Positions 1 to 6,518 of a stretch of 6,858 nt of DNA are shown piece after piece. Under the pieces are notes generated by a model. The model was not told the origin of the DNA and ran no database searches. It was given only the letters and a program-made list of their open reading frames with translations. The stretch comes from Deltaproteobacteria bacterium. Lineage in GTDB: Bacteria; Desulfobacterota; Desulfomonilia; UBA1062. Location: NCBI GenBank assembly GCA_023230665.1, contig JALNWY010000160.1, forward strand, positions 1-6,858. The letters are read 5' to 3'. Within the stretch, counting starts at the first letter, position 1. Each line of letters begins with the position of its first letter. A program made the position numbers and the translations under genes.

Positions 1-426
1 GCCCTGAAACAATGTGCGATCGAGGTCGAAATGCACGGCCACGGCGCGGCATACTCGCGCGTGTGCTTCCAGCGATCTTCTCCAGTGGAACTCTGTCTGA
101 ACGGCGCCAAGATCCTGGGCCTGTCTGCTCTGCGCACCCGGCACGGCATGCTCCTCCAAGGTGTCATTCCGCTGACAGTCGATGCGGGCCTTTCGCGCCG
201 GGTATTCGGAACCGAGGGCGACCCCGGCCTCAAGGGCATCCGCGATCATGCTCCGGATTTCAGAGAGGCGGAGTTCATTGGCTGTCTAGTGGATGCCTTT
301 GCCTCTGAGATGGATCTTTTTCTTTCGCAGGGCCATGACCACGATGGTCAGCAGCACCACGATGATGAGCGAAAAGTATACCTGCGGCGAGAGCAACCTG
401 GACACGAGCGCCTCTCCGAAGATTGA
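1..426 (+). CDS. Lipoate-protein ligase A-like protein (C-terminal part, 5' end outside window)
   Basis: The frame is open from base 1 to a TGA at 424-426, giving 141 residues of a biotin/lipoate A/B ligase-family protein. Known members attach lipoate or octanoate to lipoyl domains of 2-oxoacid dehydrogenases or the glycine cleavage H protein in the cytoplasm. Seen here: a Cys-Phe near residues 22-23, a Ser-Pro at 27-28, then NGAKILGLSALR (residues 34-45), which matches the family block G-K-K-I-x-G-S-A-Q-x-R. Lys37 corresponds to the conserved active-site lysine. LLQGVIPL at 51-58 matches the following LQHGSI block. The glutamine of SAQ is leucine and the histidine of LQHG is missing, so substrate range may differ. 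The normal family end seems to lie near residue 100-110. The last ~46 codons run antisense through the convergent membrane-protein gene and give a His/Asp-rich tail. Family assignment is fairly secure; the exact enzyme (LplA, LipM or a paralogue) is not. Confidence 0.72.
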   Translation, partial: ALKQCAIEVEMHGHGAAYSRVCFQRSSPVELCLNGAKILGLSALRTRHGMLLQGVIPLTVDAGLSRRVFGTEGDPGLKGIRDHAPDFREAEFIGCLVDAFASEMDLFLSQGHDHDGQQHHDDERKVYLRREQPGHERLSED

Positions 427-1041
427 ATACAGCACTATAGAAGGCAGCACCCCCAGGCAGGTGGCCTTCATGAAATCCCCCCATTCCACCCCGGCAGCTG
501 CGGCAGCGGTGTTGATGGCCACAAAGGGAAAAACAGTGGCGAGCTGGAGCAGGAGCACGATAGGGTAACCGTTTCTGTTGATGATCTCCTTGATCCTGGC
601 CGCCTTTTCCTCATGACCCCACCGGTTTTCGATTCCCAGCGACTTGACCAGAACAAAGGCGAGGTTGGCATTGATCAGTGCCCCGATATAGGATAGGACA
701 ATGCCCGGCAGCGGTCCGAAGCTCGCTGCTCCGGTAACGATCAGAAGACTCAAAGGCGAGATGAGCGGCAGGACCCCGGTGAGGAGAACGAATATCAGGC
801 CGCCTGCATATCCGAGGTCTTCCAGGCTGAGTCGCAGGTATATCCAGTCTTTGAGCGGATAGGGGTCAGTCACCCGGAACAGCCCGAGCACGGCGAAGAA
901 CACCACCAGGGAAAACACCGTGAGGCTGATGCCCCGCCTGATCGGCGAGGGTGAGTGCATGAACCGGTTATACGGCTCGAGGATCCCCTCTATCGAGCGG
1001 TAAAGGCGTGATGAGAAGGTGATGGGATTCATGCCGTGCAT
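286..1041 (-). CDS. VTT/TVP38-type (DedA superfamily) integral membrane protein
   Basis: A 251-residue polytopic inner-membrane protein of the SNARE-associated/VTT group, whose relatives act in lipid scrambling or transport and membrane homeostasis. Hydrophobic segments lie at about residues 38-56, 79-101, 105-132, 159-185, 190-210 and 221-238, with a basic C-terminal tail (RKKK, 239-242). The family block GAASFGPLPGIVLSYIGAL (104-122) is clear, as is the second re-entrant region with FPFVAINTAAAAAG (171-184) and a later G-V-L-P (197-200). Two positions usually arginine differ: Lys133 before S-L-G, and Gln166 in LLLQLATVFPF where R-x-x-P is usual. Start choice is uncertain. An in-frame stop lies at 1051-1053, leaving GTG at 1044, ATG at 1041 and ATG at 1032, none with an SD at normal spacing. 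The promoter places the transcript start near 1043, so ATG 1041 (leaderless) or ATG 1032 (short leader) fit best. The end overlaps the convergent ligase-like gene. The substrate cannot be inferred. Confidence 0.8.
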   Translation of the reverse strand: MHGMNPITFSSRLYRSIEGILEPYNRFMHSPSPIRRGISLTVFSLVVFFAVLGLFRVTDPYPLKDWIYLRLSLEDLGYAGGLIFVLLTGVLPLISPLSLLIVTGAASFGPLPGIVLSYIGALINANLAFVLVKSLGIENRWGHEEKAARIKEIINRNGYPIVLLLQLATVFPFVAINTAAAAAGVEWGDFMKATCLGVLPSIVLYSIFGEALVSRLLSPQVYFSLIIVVLLTIVVMALRKKKIHLRGKGIH

Positions 1042-1049
1042 CACACATA

Positions 1050-1078
1050 ATCATATGCACAGGTGTGCTCCTTTGCAA
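1050..1078 (-). promoter_or_regulatory. Sigma-70-type promoter for the VTT membrane protein
   Basis: On the minus strand TTGCAA (1078-1073) is followed after exactly 17 bp by TATGAT (1055-1050). These match the -35 and -10 consensus at 4/6 and 5/6. The predicted start of transcription is near 1043, almost on the candidate start codons, which implies a leaderless or very short-leader mRNA. The spacer holds the dyad GCACA-GG-TGTGC (1057-1068). Confidence 0.5.
1057..1068. promoter_or_regulatory. 5-2-5 inverted repeat inside the promoter spacer, possible operator
   Basis: GCACAGGTGTGC is a perfect 5-bp inverted repeat around a 2-bp centre. It lies wholly between the -35 and -10 of the minus-strand promoter, where a bound repressor or MerR-like activator would act. 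The repeat is short and a chance match is possible; no regulator gene is visible nearby. Confidence 0.25.
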
Positions 1079-1198
1079 TGCCTCTGTGAATTCTCCTATG
1101 ATCGCTTGCTGTTCGCTCTTGAAGCTGGTAAGATTAAATAGGTTGAAATTTCGTTGATAATTTCCAGATCCTCCATGGAAAGTGAAAGGAAGGTGAAC

Positions 1199-3334
1199 AT
1201 GGCAGCAGGACCGCTCGAAACCATCTTGAACCCGTCCTCCATCGCCCTGGCCGGGGCGAGCAACACGATAGGCAAGATGGGCACCATCCAGATGCTCAAT
1301 CTGATCGACAGCGGTTTCCCCGGGGAGATCATGCCCGTTCATCCCAGGGAGTCCGAGGTGCTGGGGAAAAAAGCATATCCCGCCATAGCCGATCTGCCCT
1401 TTGCCCCCGAGCTTGCCATTCTCGTGGTGCCCACGGCGCTGGTGCCCGGCATGCTTGAGGACTTTGGAAAACTCGGTACCCGGCATGCCATCGTCATTAC
1501 CGCGGGCTTCAAGGAAACCGGAGAAGAGGGCAGGGACCTGGAGAGCCGGATCATCGAGATCGCGCACACCTACGGCATCCGGTTTCTGGGGCCCAACTGC
1601 CTGGGTGTGGTGAATACACACCTGCCGCTCAACGTAACCGTGGCGCCCATTCTGGGGTACGGCGGCGGGCTCTCGCTGGCCTCGCAGAGTGGGACCTACA
1701 TTGCACAAACCGTGCAATTTTTGCACAGAAACGGGATCGTTCTGGGCAAGGCCATCAGCGTGGGAAACGAGGCAGACATCGATATAACCGACTGTCTGGA
1801 ATATCTGGGGCAGGATGACCACACAAAAGCCATTGGCATGTATATCGAAGGAATCCGCGATGCCGGACGTTTCCTTCGGGTAGCCCGGAGGGTGAGCAGG
1901 CGCAAACCCATTGTGGCCCAGTATGTCGGGGGCACGGAGGCAGGGGCCCGTTCCGGATCGAGCCATACCGGGGCCATAGCAGGCCCGGACTATATCTATG
2001 ACGGCCTCTTTGAACAGGCGGGCATTGTCCGCGTGGGCACCATCGAAGAGGTCTACCGGACAGGATGGGCCCTGGCCACCCAGCCGCAGCTGAAAGGGCC
2101 GCGCATTGCCGTGCTCACCAATTCCGGAGGACCGGGATCCGGGATCGCCACCACCTTAAATGCCGCAGGGCTTGAGGTCCCCGAGTTTTCCGATGCGGTT
2201 CAGGAGCAGGTGAGCCAATATCTCCCTGGCCACGCCAGTGCGCGTAACCCGGTGGATCTCACCTTTCACATCGACATGGAGGCCCTTACGGTGAAGATAC
2301 CCGAGATCCTCTTCTCTGCGGACGAGATCGATGGGATCATTATCCACGGGATCATGGACACAGGCTTCATGGACTTGCTCTATCCTTCCGTAAGCAAGCA
2401 TATAGACATCACTCAGGAGGAGTTTCTCAAATACGGCGAAATCTCTCTGGACGAGCTCCTTGCCATGCCGGGCACCCACGGCAAGCCGCTATTGATATCC
2501 TCGTTTTTCGATGAGAGCGACCATTGTGTCCAATTGTTTCACAAGGGCTCGATACCTACCTTCGATTCACCCGAAAAAGCTGCAAAGGCCATGTGGGCCC
2601 TGTACAAGCACTGTCTTTTCAGGCAACGCAACGCCTCTCCACCGGCCAAAAGGGCCCGGGGAATGATCCCGGCACAGGCCCAGGAGATTTTTTCGAGCCG
2701 CAGCCGCGCAGGTATGGACGAATACGCGGCCAAACAGTTGCTGAAGGCCTATGGCATACCCGCCACCGAGGAATTCCTGGCCGCCAGTCGTGAAGATGCT
2801 CTCAAGGCCGCGCACCGGATCGGCTTTCCGGTTGCAGTCAAGGCCTGTTCTCCCTCCATATCCCACAAGACAGAGCACGGCCTGGTGTTTCTGGACGTGG
2901 AGGACGAGGACGCTGTTTCGCGCGCCTTTGACACGATCCGGGCATATGACCCGGACACACCGGTGCTGGTGGCCGAGATGCTGAAAGGGAAGCGGGAGTT
3001 CATGGCAGGCGTCAGCTATCATCCCGGCTTTCCACCCTGCGTCATGTTCGGCCTGGGAGGCATTTTCGCCGAGGCGCACCAGGACTTTGCCTTCCGCCTC
3101 GCCCCCTTAAGCCGTGAAGATGCCCGCGAAATGATCGATTCGCTCCGTGCACGGGCAATCCTGGGGACCTATAGGAACATGGAGCAGGTGGATCTGGACG
3201 CTCTGGCAGACATCCTCGTCCGCCTCGGAGACATCGCTCTTGACTTCCCGGGAATAAAAGAGATAGACCTGAACCCGATCATCATTGTCGGCGGAGCCCC
3301 CAAGGTGGCGGATTCCTTGATGATCATCCCATAG
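1199..3334 (+). CDS. Fused acyl-CoA synthetase (NDP-forming), acetate-CoA ligase (ADP-forming) family
   Basis: A cytoplasmic 711-residue alpha-beta fusion that interconverts acyl-CoA + ADP + Pi with acid + CoA + ATP, conserving thioester energy by substrate-level phosphorylation or activating acids. Domains: CoA-binding Rossmann fold (about 5-140; GAS at 19-21, GPNCLGVVN at 131-139), succinyl-CoA-synthetase-like domains (about 145-290 and 300-465; SQSG at 163-166), and a C-terminal ATP-grasp (about 495-705). SSHTGAIAG contains His256, the equivalent of the phosphohistidine of succinyl-CoA synthetase alpha. SHKTEHGLV contains His556, matching the second phosphohistidine of this family. GLGGIFAE and E-I-D-L-N-P-I are the usual ATP-grasp motifs. 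All expected catalytic motifs are present, and the length is normal for the family. ATG 1199 is chosen because AAAGGAAGG (1185-1193) lies 5 bp upstream; ATG 1175 and TTG 1154 are in frame but lack an SD. The stop overlaps the next gene's SD, so the two are probably one transcript. The acyl substrate cannot be read from the sequence. Confidence 0.92.
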   Translation: MAAGPLETILNPSSIALAGASNTIGKMGTIQMLNLIDSGFPGEIMPVHPRESEVLGKKAYPAIADLPFAPELAILVVPTALVPGMLEDFGKLGTRHAIVITAGFKETGEEGRDLESRIIEIAHTYGIRFLGPNCLGVVNTHLPLNVTVAPILGYGGGLSLASQSGTYIAQTVQFLHRNGIVLGKAISVGNEADIDITDCLEYLGQDDHTKAIGMYIEGIRDAGRFLRVARRVSRRKPIVAQYVGGTEAGARSGSSHTGAIAGPDYIYDGLFEQAGIVRVGTIEEVYRTGWALATQPQLKGPRIAVLTNSGGPGSGIATTLNAAGLEVPEFSDAVQEQVSQYLPGHASARNPVDLTFHIDMEALTVKIPEILFSADEIDGIIIHGIMDTGFMDLLYPSVSKHIDITQEEFLKYGEISLDELLAMPGTHGKPLLISSFFDESDHCVQLFHKGSIPTFDSPEKAAKAMWALYKHCLFRQRNASPPAKRARGMIPAQAQEIFSSRSRAGMDEYAAKQLLKAYGIPATEEFLAASREDALKAAHRIGFPVAVKACSPSISHKTEHGLVFLDVEDEDAVSRAFDTIRAYDPDTPVLVAEMLKGKREFMAGVSYHPGFPPCVMFGLGGIFAEAHQDFAFRLAPLSREDAREMIDSLRARAILGTYRNMEQVDLDALADILVRLGDIALDFPGIKEIDLNPIIIVGGAPKVADSLMIIP

Positions 3335-3339
3335 GAGAG
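3333..3339 (+). promoter_or_regulatory. Ribosome binding site overlapping the synthetase stop codon
   Basis: AGGAGAG begins within the TAG stop of the acyl-CoA synthetase and ends 3 bp before ATG 3343. This fixes the start of the small downstream protein and suggests its translation is coupled to that of the synthetase. Confidence 0.6.
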
Positions 3340-3342
3340 CAC

Positions 3343-3747
3343 ATGGACACCAGGAAAATCGAAGAGATGATCAGGATCTATCCGGAAAAGGACAAGCTCC
3401 CCTGTCCGGTGGCCCACTTCATCGCAGCCTCTCTGAAGGTAGACCCCGAGGCGGTGGGTGATGTTGCAACCGTACTGAAGGTCAAGCTCTATCAGTGCCA
3501 GCTTGGCCTGTTCGGTTATGGCCGCAAGGGTGTGTCCGCCTACAAGATCCTTGGCAGGCCTGTCGAAGTGCCTGATAATGTTTTGGAAAAGATCAGGGCC
3601 ATAGCAAAAGACGGGGTGATCTCCTGCAGACAGCTCTGGGACATCGCCGATGAAACCGGGGTCCTGCGCCCTGAAGCAGGCAATGCAGCCGACTCCCTGG
3701 GCCTGAAGATCACGCCTTGCCAACTCGGAGCCTTCAAGGGGAAATAG
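3343..3747 (+). CDS. Small protein with two C-X30-CQLG repeat units, function unknown
   Basis: I do not recognise a named family for this 134-residue soluble protein. It is built from two units. Unit 1 is residues 21-60 and unit 2 is 95-134. Each starts with a cysteine (Cys21, Cys95) and carries CQLG exactly 31 residues later (Cys52, Cys126). An ungapped alignment gives 13 identities in 40: C, I-A (27-28/101-102), V33, G39, A42, L45, K48, CQLG and F57 with their partners. The pattern I-A-x4-V-x5-G-x2-A-x2-L-x2-K resembles a small helix-turn-helix-like fold followed by a short cysteine loop; this is inference. There is no signal peptide or membrane segment. The gene starts 8 bp after the acyl-CoA synthetase with its own SD, so it is probably co-transcribed. 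Four conserved-position cysteines could bind a metal or form disulfides. Unit 2 ends FKGK where unit 1 has FGYG. Being a real gene is well supported; its role is open. Confidence 0.8.
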   Translation: MDTRKIEEMIRIYPEKDKLPCPVAHFIAASLKVDPEAVGDVATVLKVKLYQCQLGLFGYGRKGVSAYKILGRPVEVPDNVLEKIRAIAKDGVISCRQLWDIADETGVLRPEAGNAADSLGLKITPCQLGAFKGK

Positions 3748-3872
3748 GCGCCAGCATAGACCCGGCCCGGGGAGAACATTTTCCACAGGTCCCGGAGGCA
3801 CGCTTTCTCTGTGTCCGCGCCTCTGTGCGTGAGCGGGGGCAGATACTGTCACGGAAGCGCAGATATTTTTTA
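3748..3872. other. Intergenic region with an imperfect dyad and short direct repeats
   Basis: No convincing gene. CACGC (3799-3803) pairs with GCGTG (3827-3831), and CCCG (3791-3794) with CGGG (3834-3837), giving an interrupted stem around a 23-nt loop. CTCTGTG occurs at 3807-3813 and again at 3821-3827. A smaller CCCG-GCC-CGGG hairpin lies near 3764-3774 with only a short T run some bases later, so an intrinsic terminator for the upstream operon is possible but not convincing. An AT-rich stretch (3861-3872) precedes the promoter. Confidence 0.35.
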
Positions 3873-3901
3873 TTGAAACACGCCCCGCGCTTCTGTATGA
3901 T
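3873..3901 (+). promoter_or_regulatory. Sigma-70-type promoter for the hydrolase-histidine kinase operon
   Basis: TTGAAA (3873-3878) and TATGAT (3896-3901) are each 5/6 to consensus with the optimal 17-bp spacer. The AT-rich stretch just upstream (3861-3872) could act as an UP element. The predicted transcript start near 3908 leaves a leader of about 50 nt before ATG 3959. Confidence 0.65.
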
Positions 3902-3958
3902 ATTCTGCATCTCATGTTTCGCATTGTTTAAACAGCACATTCCATGCGGAGGGATTCG

Positions 3959-4579
3959 ATGCCTATCGAAGTTGTCTGGTTAGGTCACGCCGGGGTTATG
4001 ATCCGATTCAAGGCCCAGGTTCTGTACATCGATCCTTGGAAAGTGGGCCGGTCTTTTCCCCAGGCCGATATCATTCTTCTGACCCATGATCATTACGACC
4101 ACTATTCTCCGGAAGACATCGCGCTGCTCAAACGCGACGCTACCCGGGTCGCGGCGCCCATGCCCGCCCCCGAGGTGACTGATGTCATCAGGCCGGGAGA
4201 CAGACTTATCCTGGGGGATGTCATGGTCGATGCGGTTCCGGCCTACAATATCACCAAGGGCTTTCATCCCCGGGCCAACGACTGGCTGGGGTATGTGATT
4301 CAGATCGACGGCAGGAAAATATATCATGCCGGCGATACGGACCGCATCCCTGAGATGGATGGGCTGAACGCCGATCTGGCGCTCATTCCCGTGGGAGGGA
4401 CCTATACCATGGATGCCCGTGATGCTGCTCTTGCTGCGGAAGATATCAATGCCGGGGTGACGATCCCCATTCATTTCGGCGATATCGTAGGTACGAGAGA
4501 TGATGCCGACAGATTCGCCCGGAGCTGTTCACGGCCCGTGCATGTGCTCGACCCCGGGGAATCGTATATTCTCTCCTAA
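3959..4579 (+). CDS. Metallo-beta-lactamase-fold metal-dependent hydrolase (UlaG/UPF0173-like)
   Basis: A 206-residue cytoplasmic hydrolase of the metallo-beta-lactamase superfamily, in the short group typified by UlaG and UPF0173 proteins. W-L-G-H-A-G (7-12) is the usual first strand. THDHYDH (42-48) supplies the H-x-H-x-D-H metal ligands (His43, His45, Asp47, His48). HAGDTD (123-128) supplies the bridging aspartate region, and IPVGGTYTMDA (143-153) and PIHFG (170-174, His172) complete the set. All metal ligands are present, so a binuclear metal site is expected. Length is normal for a minimal single-domain member. ATG 3959 is preferred over ATG 3944 because GGAGGG (3948-3953) lies 5 bp before it. 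A strong promoter lies upstream, and the histidine kinase follows after 7 bp, so the two probably form an operon. The substrate is unknown; relatives include ascorbate-6-phosphate lactonase, but that activity is not implied here. Confidence 0.88.
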   Translation: MPIEVVWLGHAGVMIRFKAQVLYIDPWKVGRSFPQADIILLTHDHYDHYSPEDIALLKRDATRVAAPMPAPEVTDVIRPGDRLILGDVMVDAVPAYNITKGFHPRANDWLGYVIQIDGRKIYHAGDTDRIPEMDGLNADLALIPVGGTYTMDARDAALAAEDINAGVTIPIHFGDIVGTRDDADRFARSCSRPVHVLDPGESYILS

Positions 4580-4586
4580 AGAAACT

Positions 4587-6518
4587 ATGAACAAGGTAAT
4601 CAATGAGGTAAAACGCATCTTTGAGCGGGCCCCGTTTGCCGTCTGCGCCTTTGATGCAAGCGGGACAGTGATCTATATCAATCCCGTGCTCGAGTCCAAC
4701 CTCGAGCCCTCGGTGCTGCCCGTGATGGGGCAGTCTCTCTACGAGATCATTCATAAGGTTCTCGTGGACGAGAGGCTGGAGAACAATCTCAAGCGGCTCA
4801 TCGAAACGGACAAGCCTTTTTCCATGATCGTGGAAACCCTGAGCTCGCCCGGGGTACGGGCCTCGGGGTTTATCAACATCATCGGCTACAAGCTCGACTC
4901 GCTCTATATCCTCATCAGTGATTTCGTGAGCGGCGGCCTGTCGCGCGAAGGACGGTACCGCCAGATCATCGAGGACGCTCCGGATGCCATCATTATCATG
5001 AGCCACGGGGTGATCACCTTCAGCAACCCCGCGTTCGACTCCATCATGGAGATGGATGCCGGGCAGGCCCTGGGCAGGGAGATGTTCGAATTTCTCAACG
5101 AGAAGGGCAGGGAAGATCTCAAGCACCTCAAGCAGGACTCTGCCAGGGGCTTTTTCAGCAGGTTCAACGTGAACACTCCCTCGGGCGTCAAGATCCTGGA
5201 AGGCAACTTCCATTTTATCGAGGAGCGTCCCGGCACCTCCATTGCCCTGCTGCGCGACGTGACAGAGAAGGTGGCCCTGGAACGGAGGCTGCTGCGGCAG
5301 AATCAGGATCTTGCCGCGGTGAACCTCATCTCCAAAACCTTGAGCTCCTCCCTAGAGCTCAAGGAGATCCTCCAGAACACCCTGGCGCAGGTGCTCCAGA
5401 TCATGAACATCGAGACCGGGTGGATCTATCTGCTCGACGAGAAGAAGCAGGAGCTCAAGTGCGCCTATTCCTACGGCATCCCGGAAAAGGTGGTGCAGAG
5501 CATCAAGGAACTCCGCATCGGCGAAGGGATCGCGGGCCGCGTGGCCCTAAAGGGCGAGCCCATCATCATCGAGAACGCATCGAAAGACGCCCGGATCGGC
5601 TCGCTGGCTTTCAAAAGACAGGGCATCAAGTCCTTTGCCTCGATTCCGCTGTACTCGCGCACCCGGCTCATCGGGGTCATGAATATCGGCTCTTTTGGCG
5701 ATAGGATCATCTCTCCCGACGACGAGCGCCTGCTCATCACCATCGGCGTTCACATGGGTACAGTCATGGAGAACATTCTCCTTTTTCAGGAGATCGCCAG
5801 CACCTCAGAGGAGCTCAAAGACGCCATCAACCTCATCCGCCAGCGCAACGAAGAGCTCCGCACTCTTGTCTCCACGGTTTCCCACGACCTCAAAAACCCG
5901 ATCATCGCGATCAACGGTTTTTGCGAGCGCTTCCTCAAGACCGCCGGCCCGAAGCTCGACAAACGGGAGATGGAGTACATCAGCGCGGTCAGAGAGAGCG
6001 GGAAGCGCATGGAGAAGTTCGTCACCGATCTGTTGACCCTGTCTGCAGTGGAGAACCTGAAGCTGAAGAAGGAGGAGTTCCCGGTCCACGAGCTCATCGA
6101 CGAGATCTCTCGCGAGCTGGCGCCTCAACTGGATACCAGGGGCGGAACCCTGGTGATCGAATCGCCCCTGCCGCAGATCAAGGCAGACCGGGTGAGGCTC
6201 ATGCAGGTGTTTTCGAATCTCATCTCCAATGCCATCAAGTATGCGCACCCACAGAGAGACCTCGTGATCGGCATCGGGTATCGGCGCGAGCCCAACACCC
6301 ACGTCTTTTCCATCAAGGACAACGGCCTGGGGATCCCCCGGGAGTACGCGGAAGACATCTTCGAGATATTCTTCCGCGGGCACGAGTCTCATGCCGAGGG
6401 CACAGGCATCGGCCTGTCCATCGTGAAAAAGGCGGTGAGCGTCATGGGAGGCGAGGTATGGCTCAGCTCGGAAAAAGGCCAGGGAACCGTGTTTTATTTC
6501 TCGATCCCCGCGGCGTGA
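4587..6518 (+). CDS. Cytoplasmic PAS-PAS-GAF sensor histidine kinase
   Basis: A 643-residue soluble sensor kinase that should autophosphorylate from ATP and pass the phosphoryl group to a response regulator. Domains: PAS (about 8-110), a second PAS (about 124-225; YRQIIEDAPDAIIIMS, then FSNPAF), a short coiled linker, GAF (about 257-400; GIAGRVA and SIPL signatures), a coiled linker (401-428), HisKA (about 425-492) and HATPase_c (about 535-643). The H-box VSHDLKNP carries phospho-acceptor His433. The N-box is N-L-I-S-N-A-I-K-Y-A with Asn548, G1 is DNGLGIP (578-584), the F-box is near F-E-I-F-F-R-G (592-598) and G2 is GTGIGLS (605-611). All catalytic boxes are intact. No transmembrane segment or signal peptide is seen, so the signal is probably cytoplasmic. 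ATG 4587 is chosen because the PAS domain begins just after it; upstream in-frame ATGs at 4500 and 4503 would add 29 non-homologous-looking residues inside the hydrolase gene. There is no good SD, so translation is likely coupled to the hydrolase, which stops 7 bp earlier. No partner regulator lies in the window. Confidence 0.93.
   Translation: MNKVINEVKRIFERAPFAVCAFDASGTVIYINPVLESNLEPSVLPVMGQSLYEIIHKVLVDERLENNLKRLIETDKPFSMIVETLSSPGVRASGFINIIGYKLDSLYILISDFVSGGLSREGRYRQIIEDAPDAIIIMSHGVITFSNPAFDSIMEMDAGQALGREMFEFLNEKGREDLKHLKQDSARGFFSRFNVNTPSGVKILEGNFHFIEERPGTSIALLRDVTEKVALERRLLRQNQDLAAVNLISKTLSSSLELKEILQNTLAQVLQIMNIETGWIYLLDEKKQELKCAYSYGIPEKVVQSIKELRIGEGIAGRVALKGEPIIIENASKDARIGSLAFKRQGIKSFASIPLYSRTRLIGVMNIGSFGDRIISPDDERLLITIGVHMGTVMENILLFQEIASTSEELKDAINLIRQRNEELRTLVSTVSHDLKNPIIAINGFCERFLKTAGPKLDKREMEYISAVRESGKRMEKFVTDLLTLSAVENLKLKKEEFPVHELIDEISRELAPQLDTRGGTLVIESPLPQIKADRVRLMQVFSNLISNAIKYAHPQRDLVIGIGYRREPNTHVFSIKDNGLGIPREYAEDIFEIFFRGHESHAEGTGIGLSIVKKAVSVMGGEVWLSSEKGQGTVFYFSIPAA

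Noticed and set aside
968..1074. SD-like AAAGGAG (minus strand, 1068-1074) with a GTG/ATG-started short frame ending at 968
   Set aside because: It is out of frame with the membrane protein, lies inside the predicted promoter so it would not be in the mRNA, and the ~30-residue product overlaps the real start. A frameshift in the sequence is possible but unsupported.
1119..1161. Possible plus-strand promoter for the acyl-CoA synthetase (TTGAAG or an extended TTGATAAT -10)
   Set aside because: No pair of boxes has acceptable spacing, so I could not support a specific site although a promoter must lie in or before this region.
968..1966. 332-codon minus-strand open frame opposite the acyl-CoA synthetase
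   Set aside because: It is antisense to a gene with all family motifs, has no recognisable domain and reflects codon bias in G+C-rich DNA.
3169..3924. 251-codon minus-strand open frame across the CQLG protein gene
   Set aside because: It covers the complement of two supported plus-strand genes and a spacer and shows no domain-like sequence.
4446..5213. 255-codon minus-strand open frame opposite the kinase N-terminus
   Set aside because: Antisense shadow of the PAS region; composition is rich in His, Asp, Arg and Gly with no motif.
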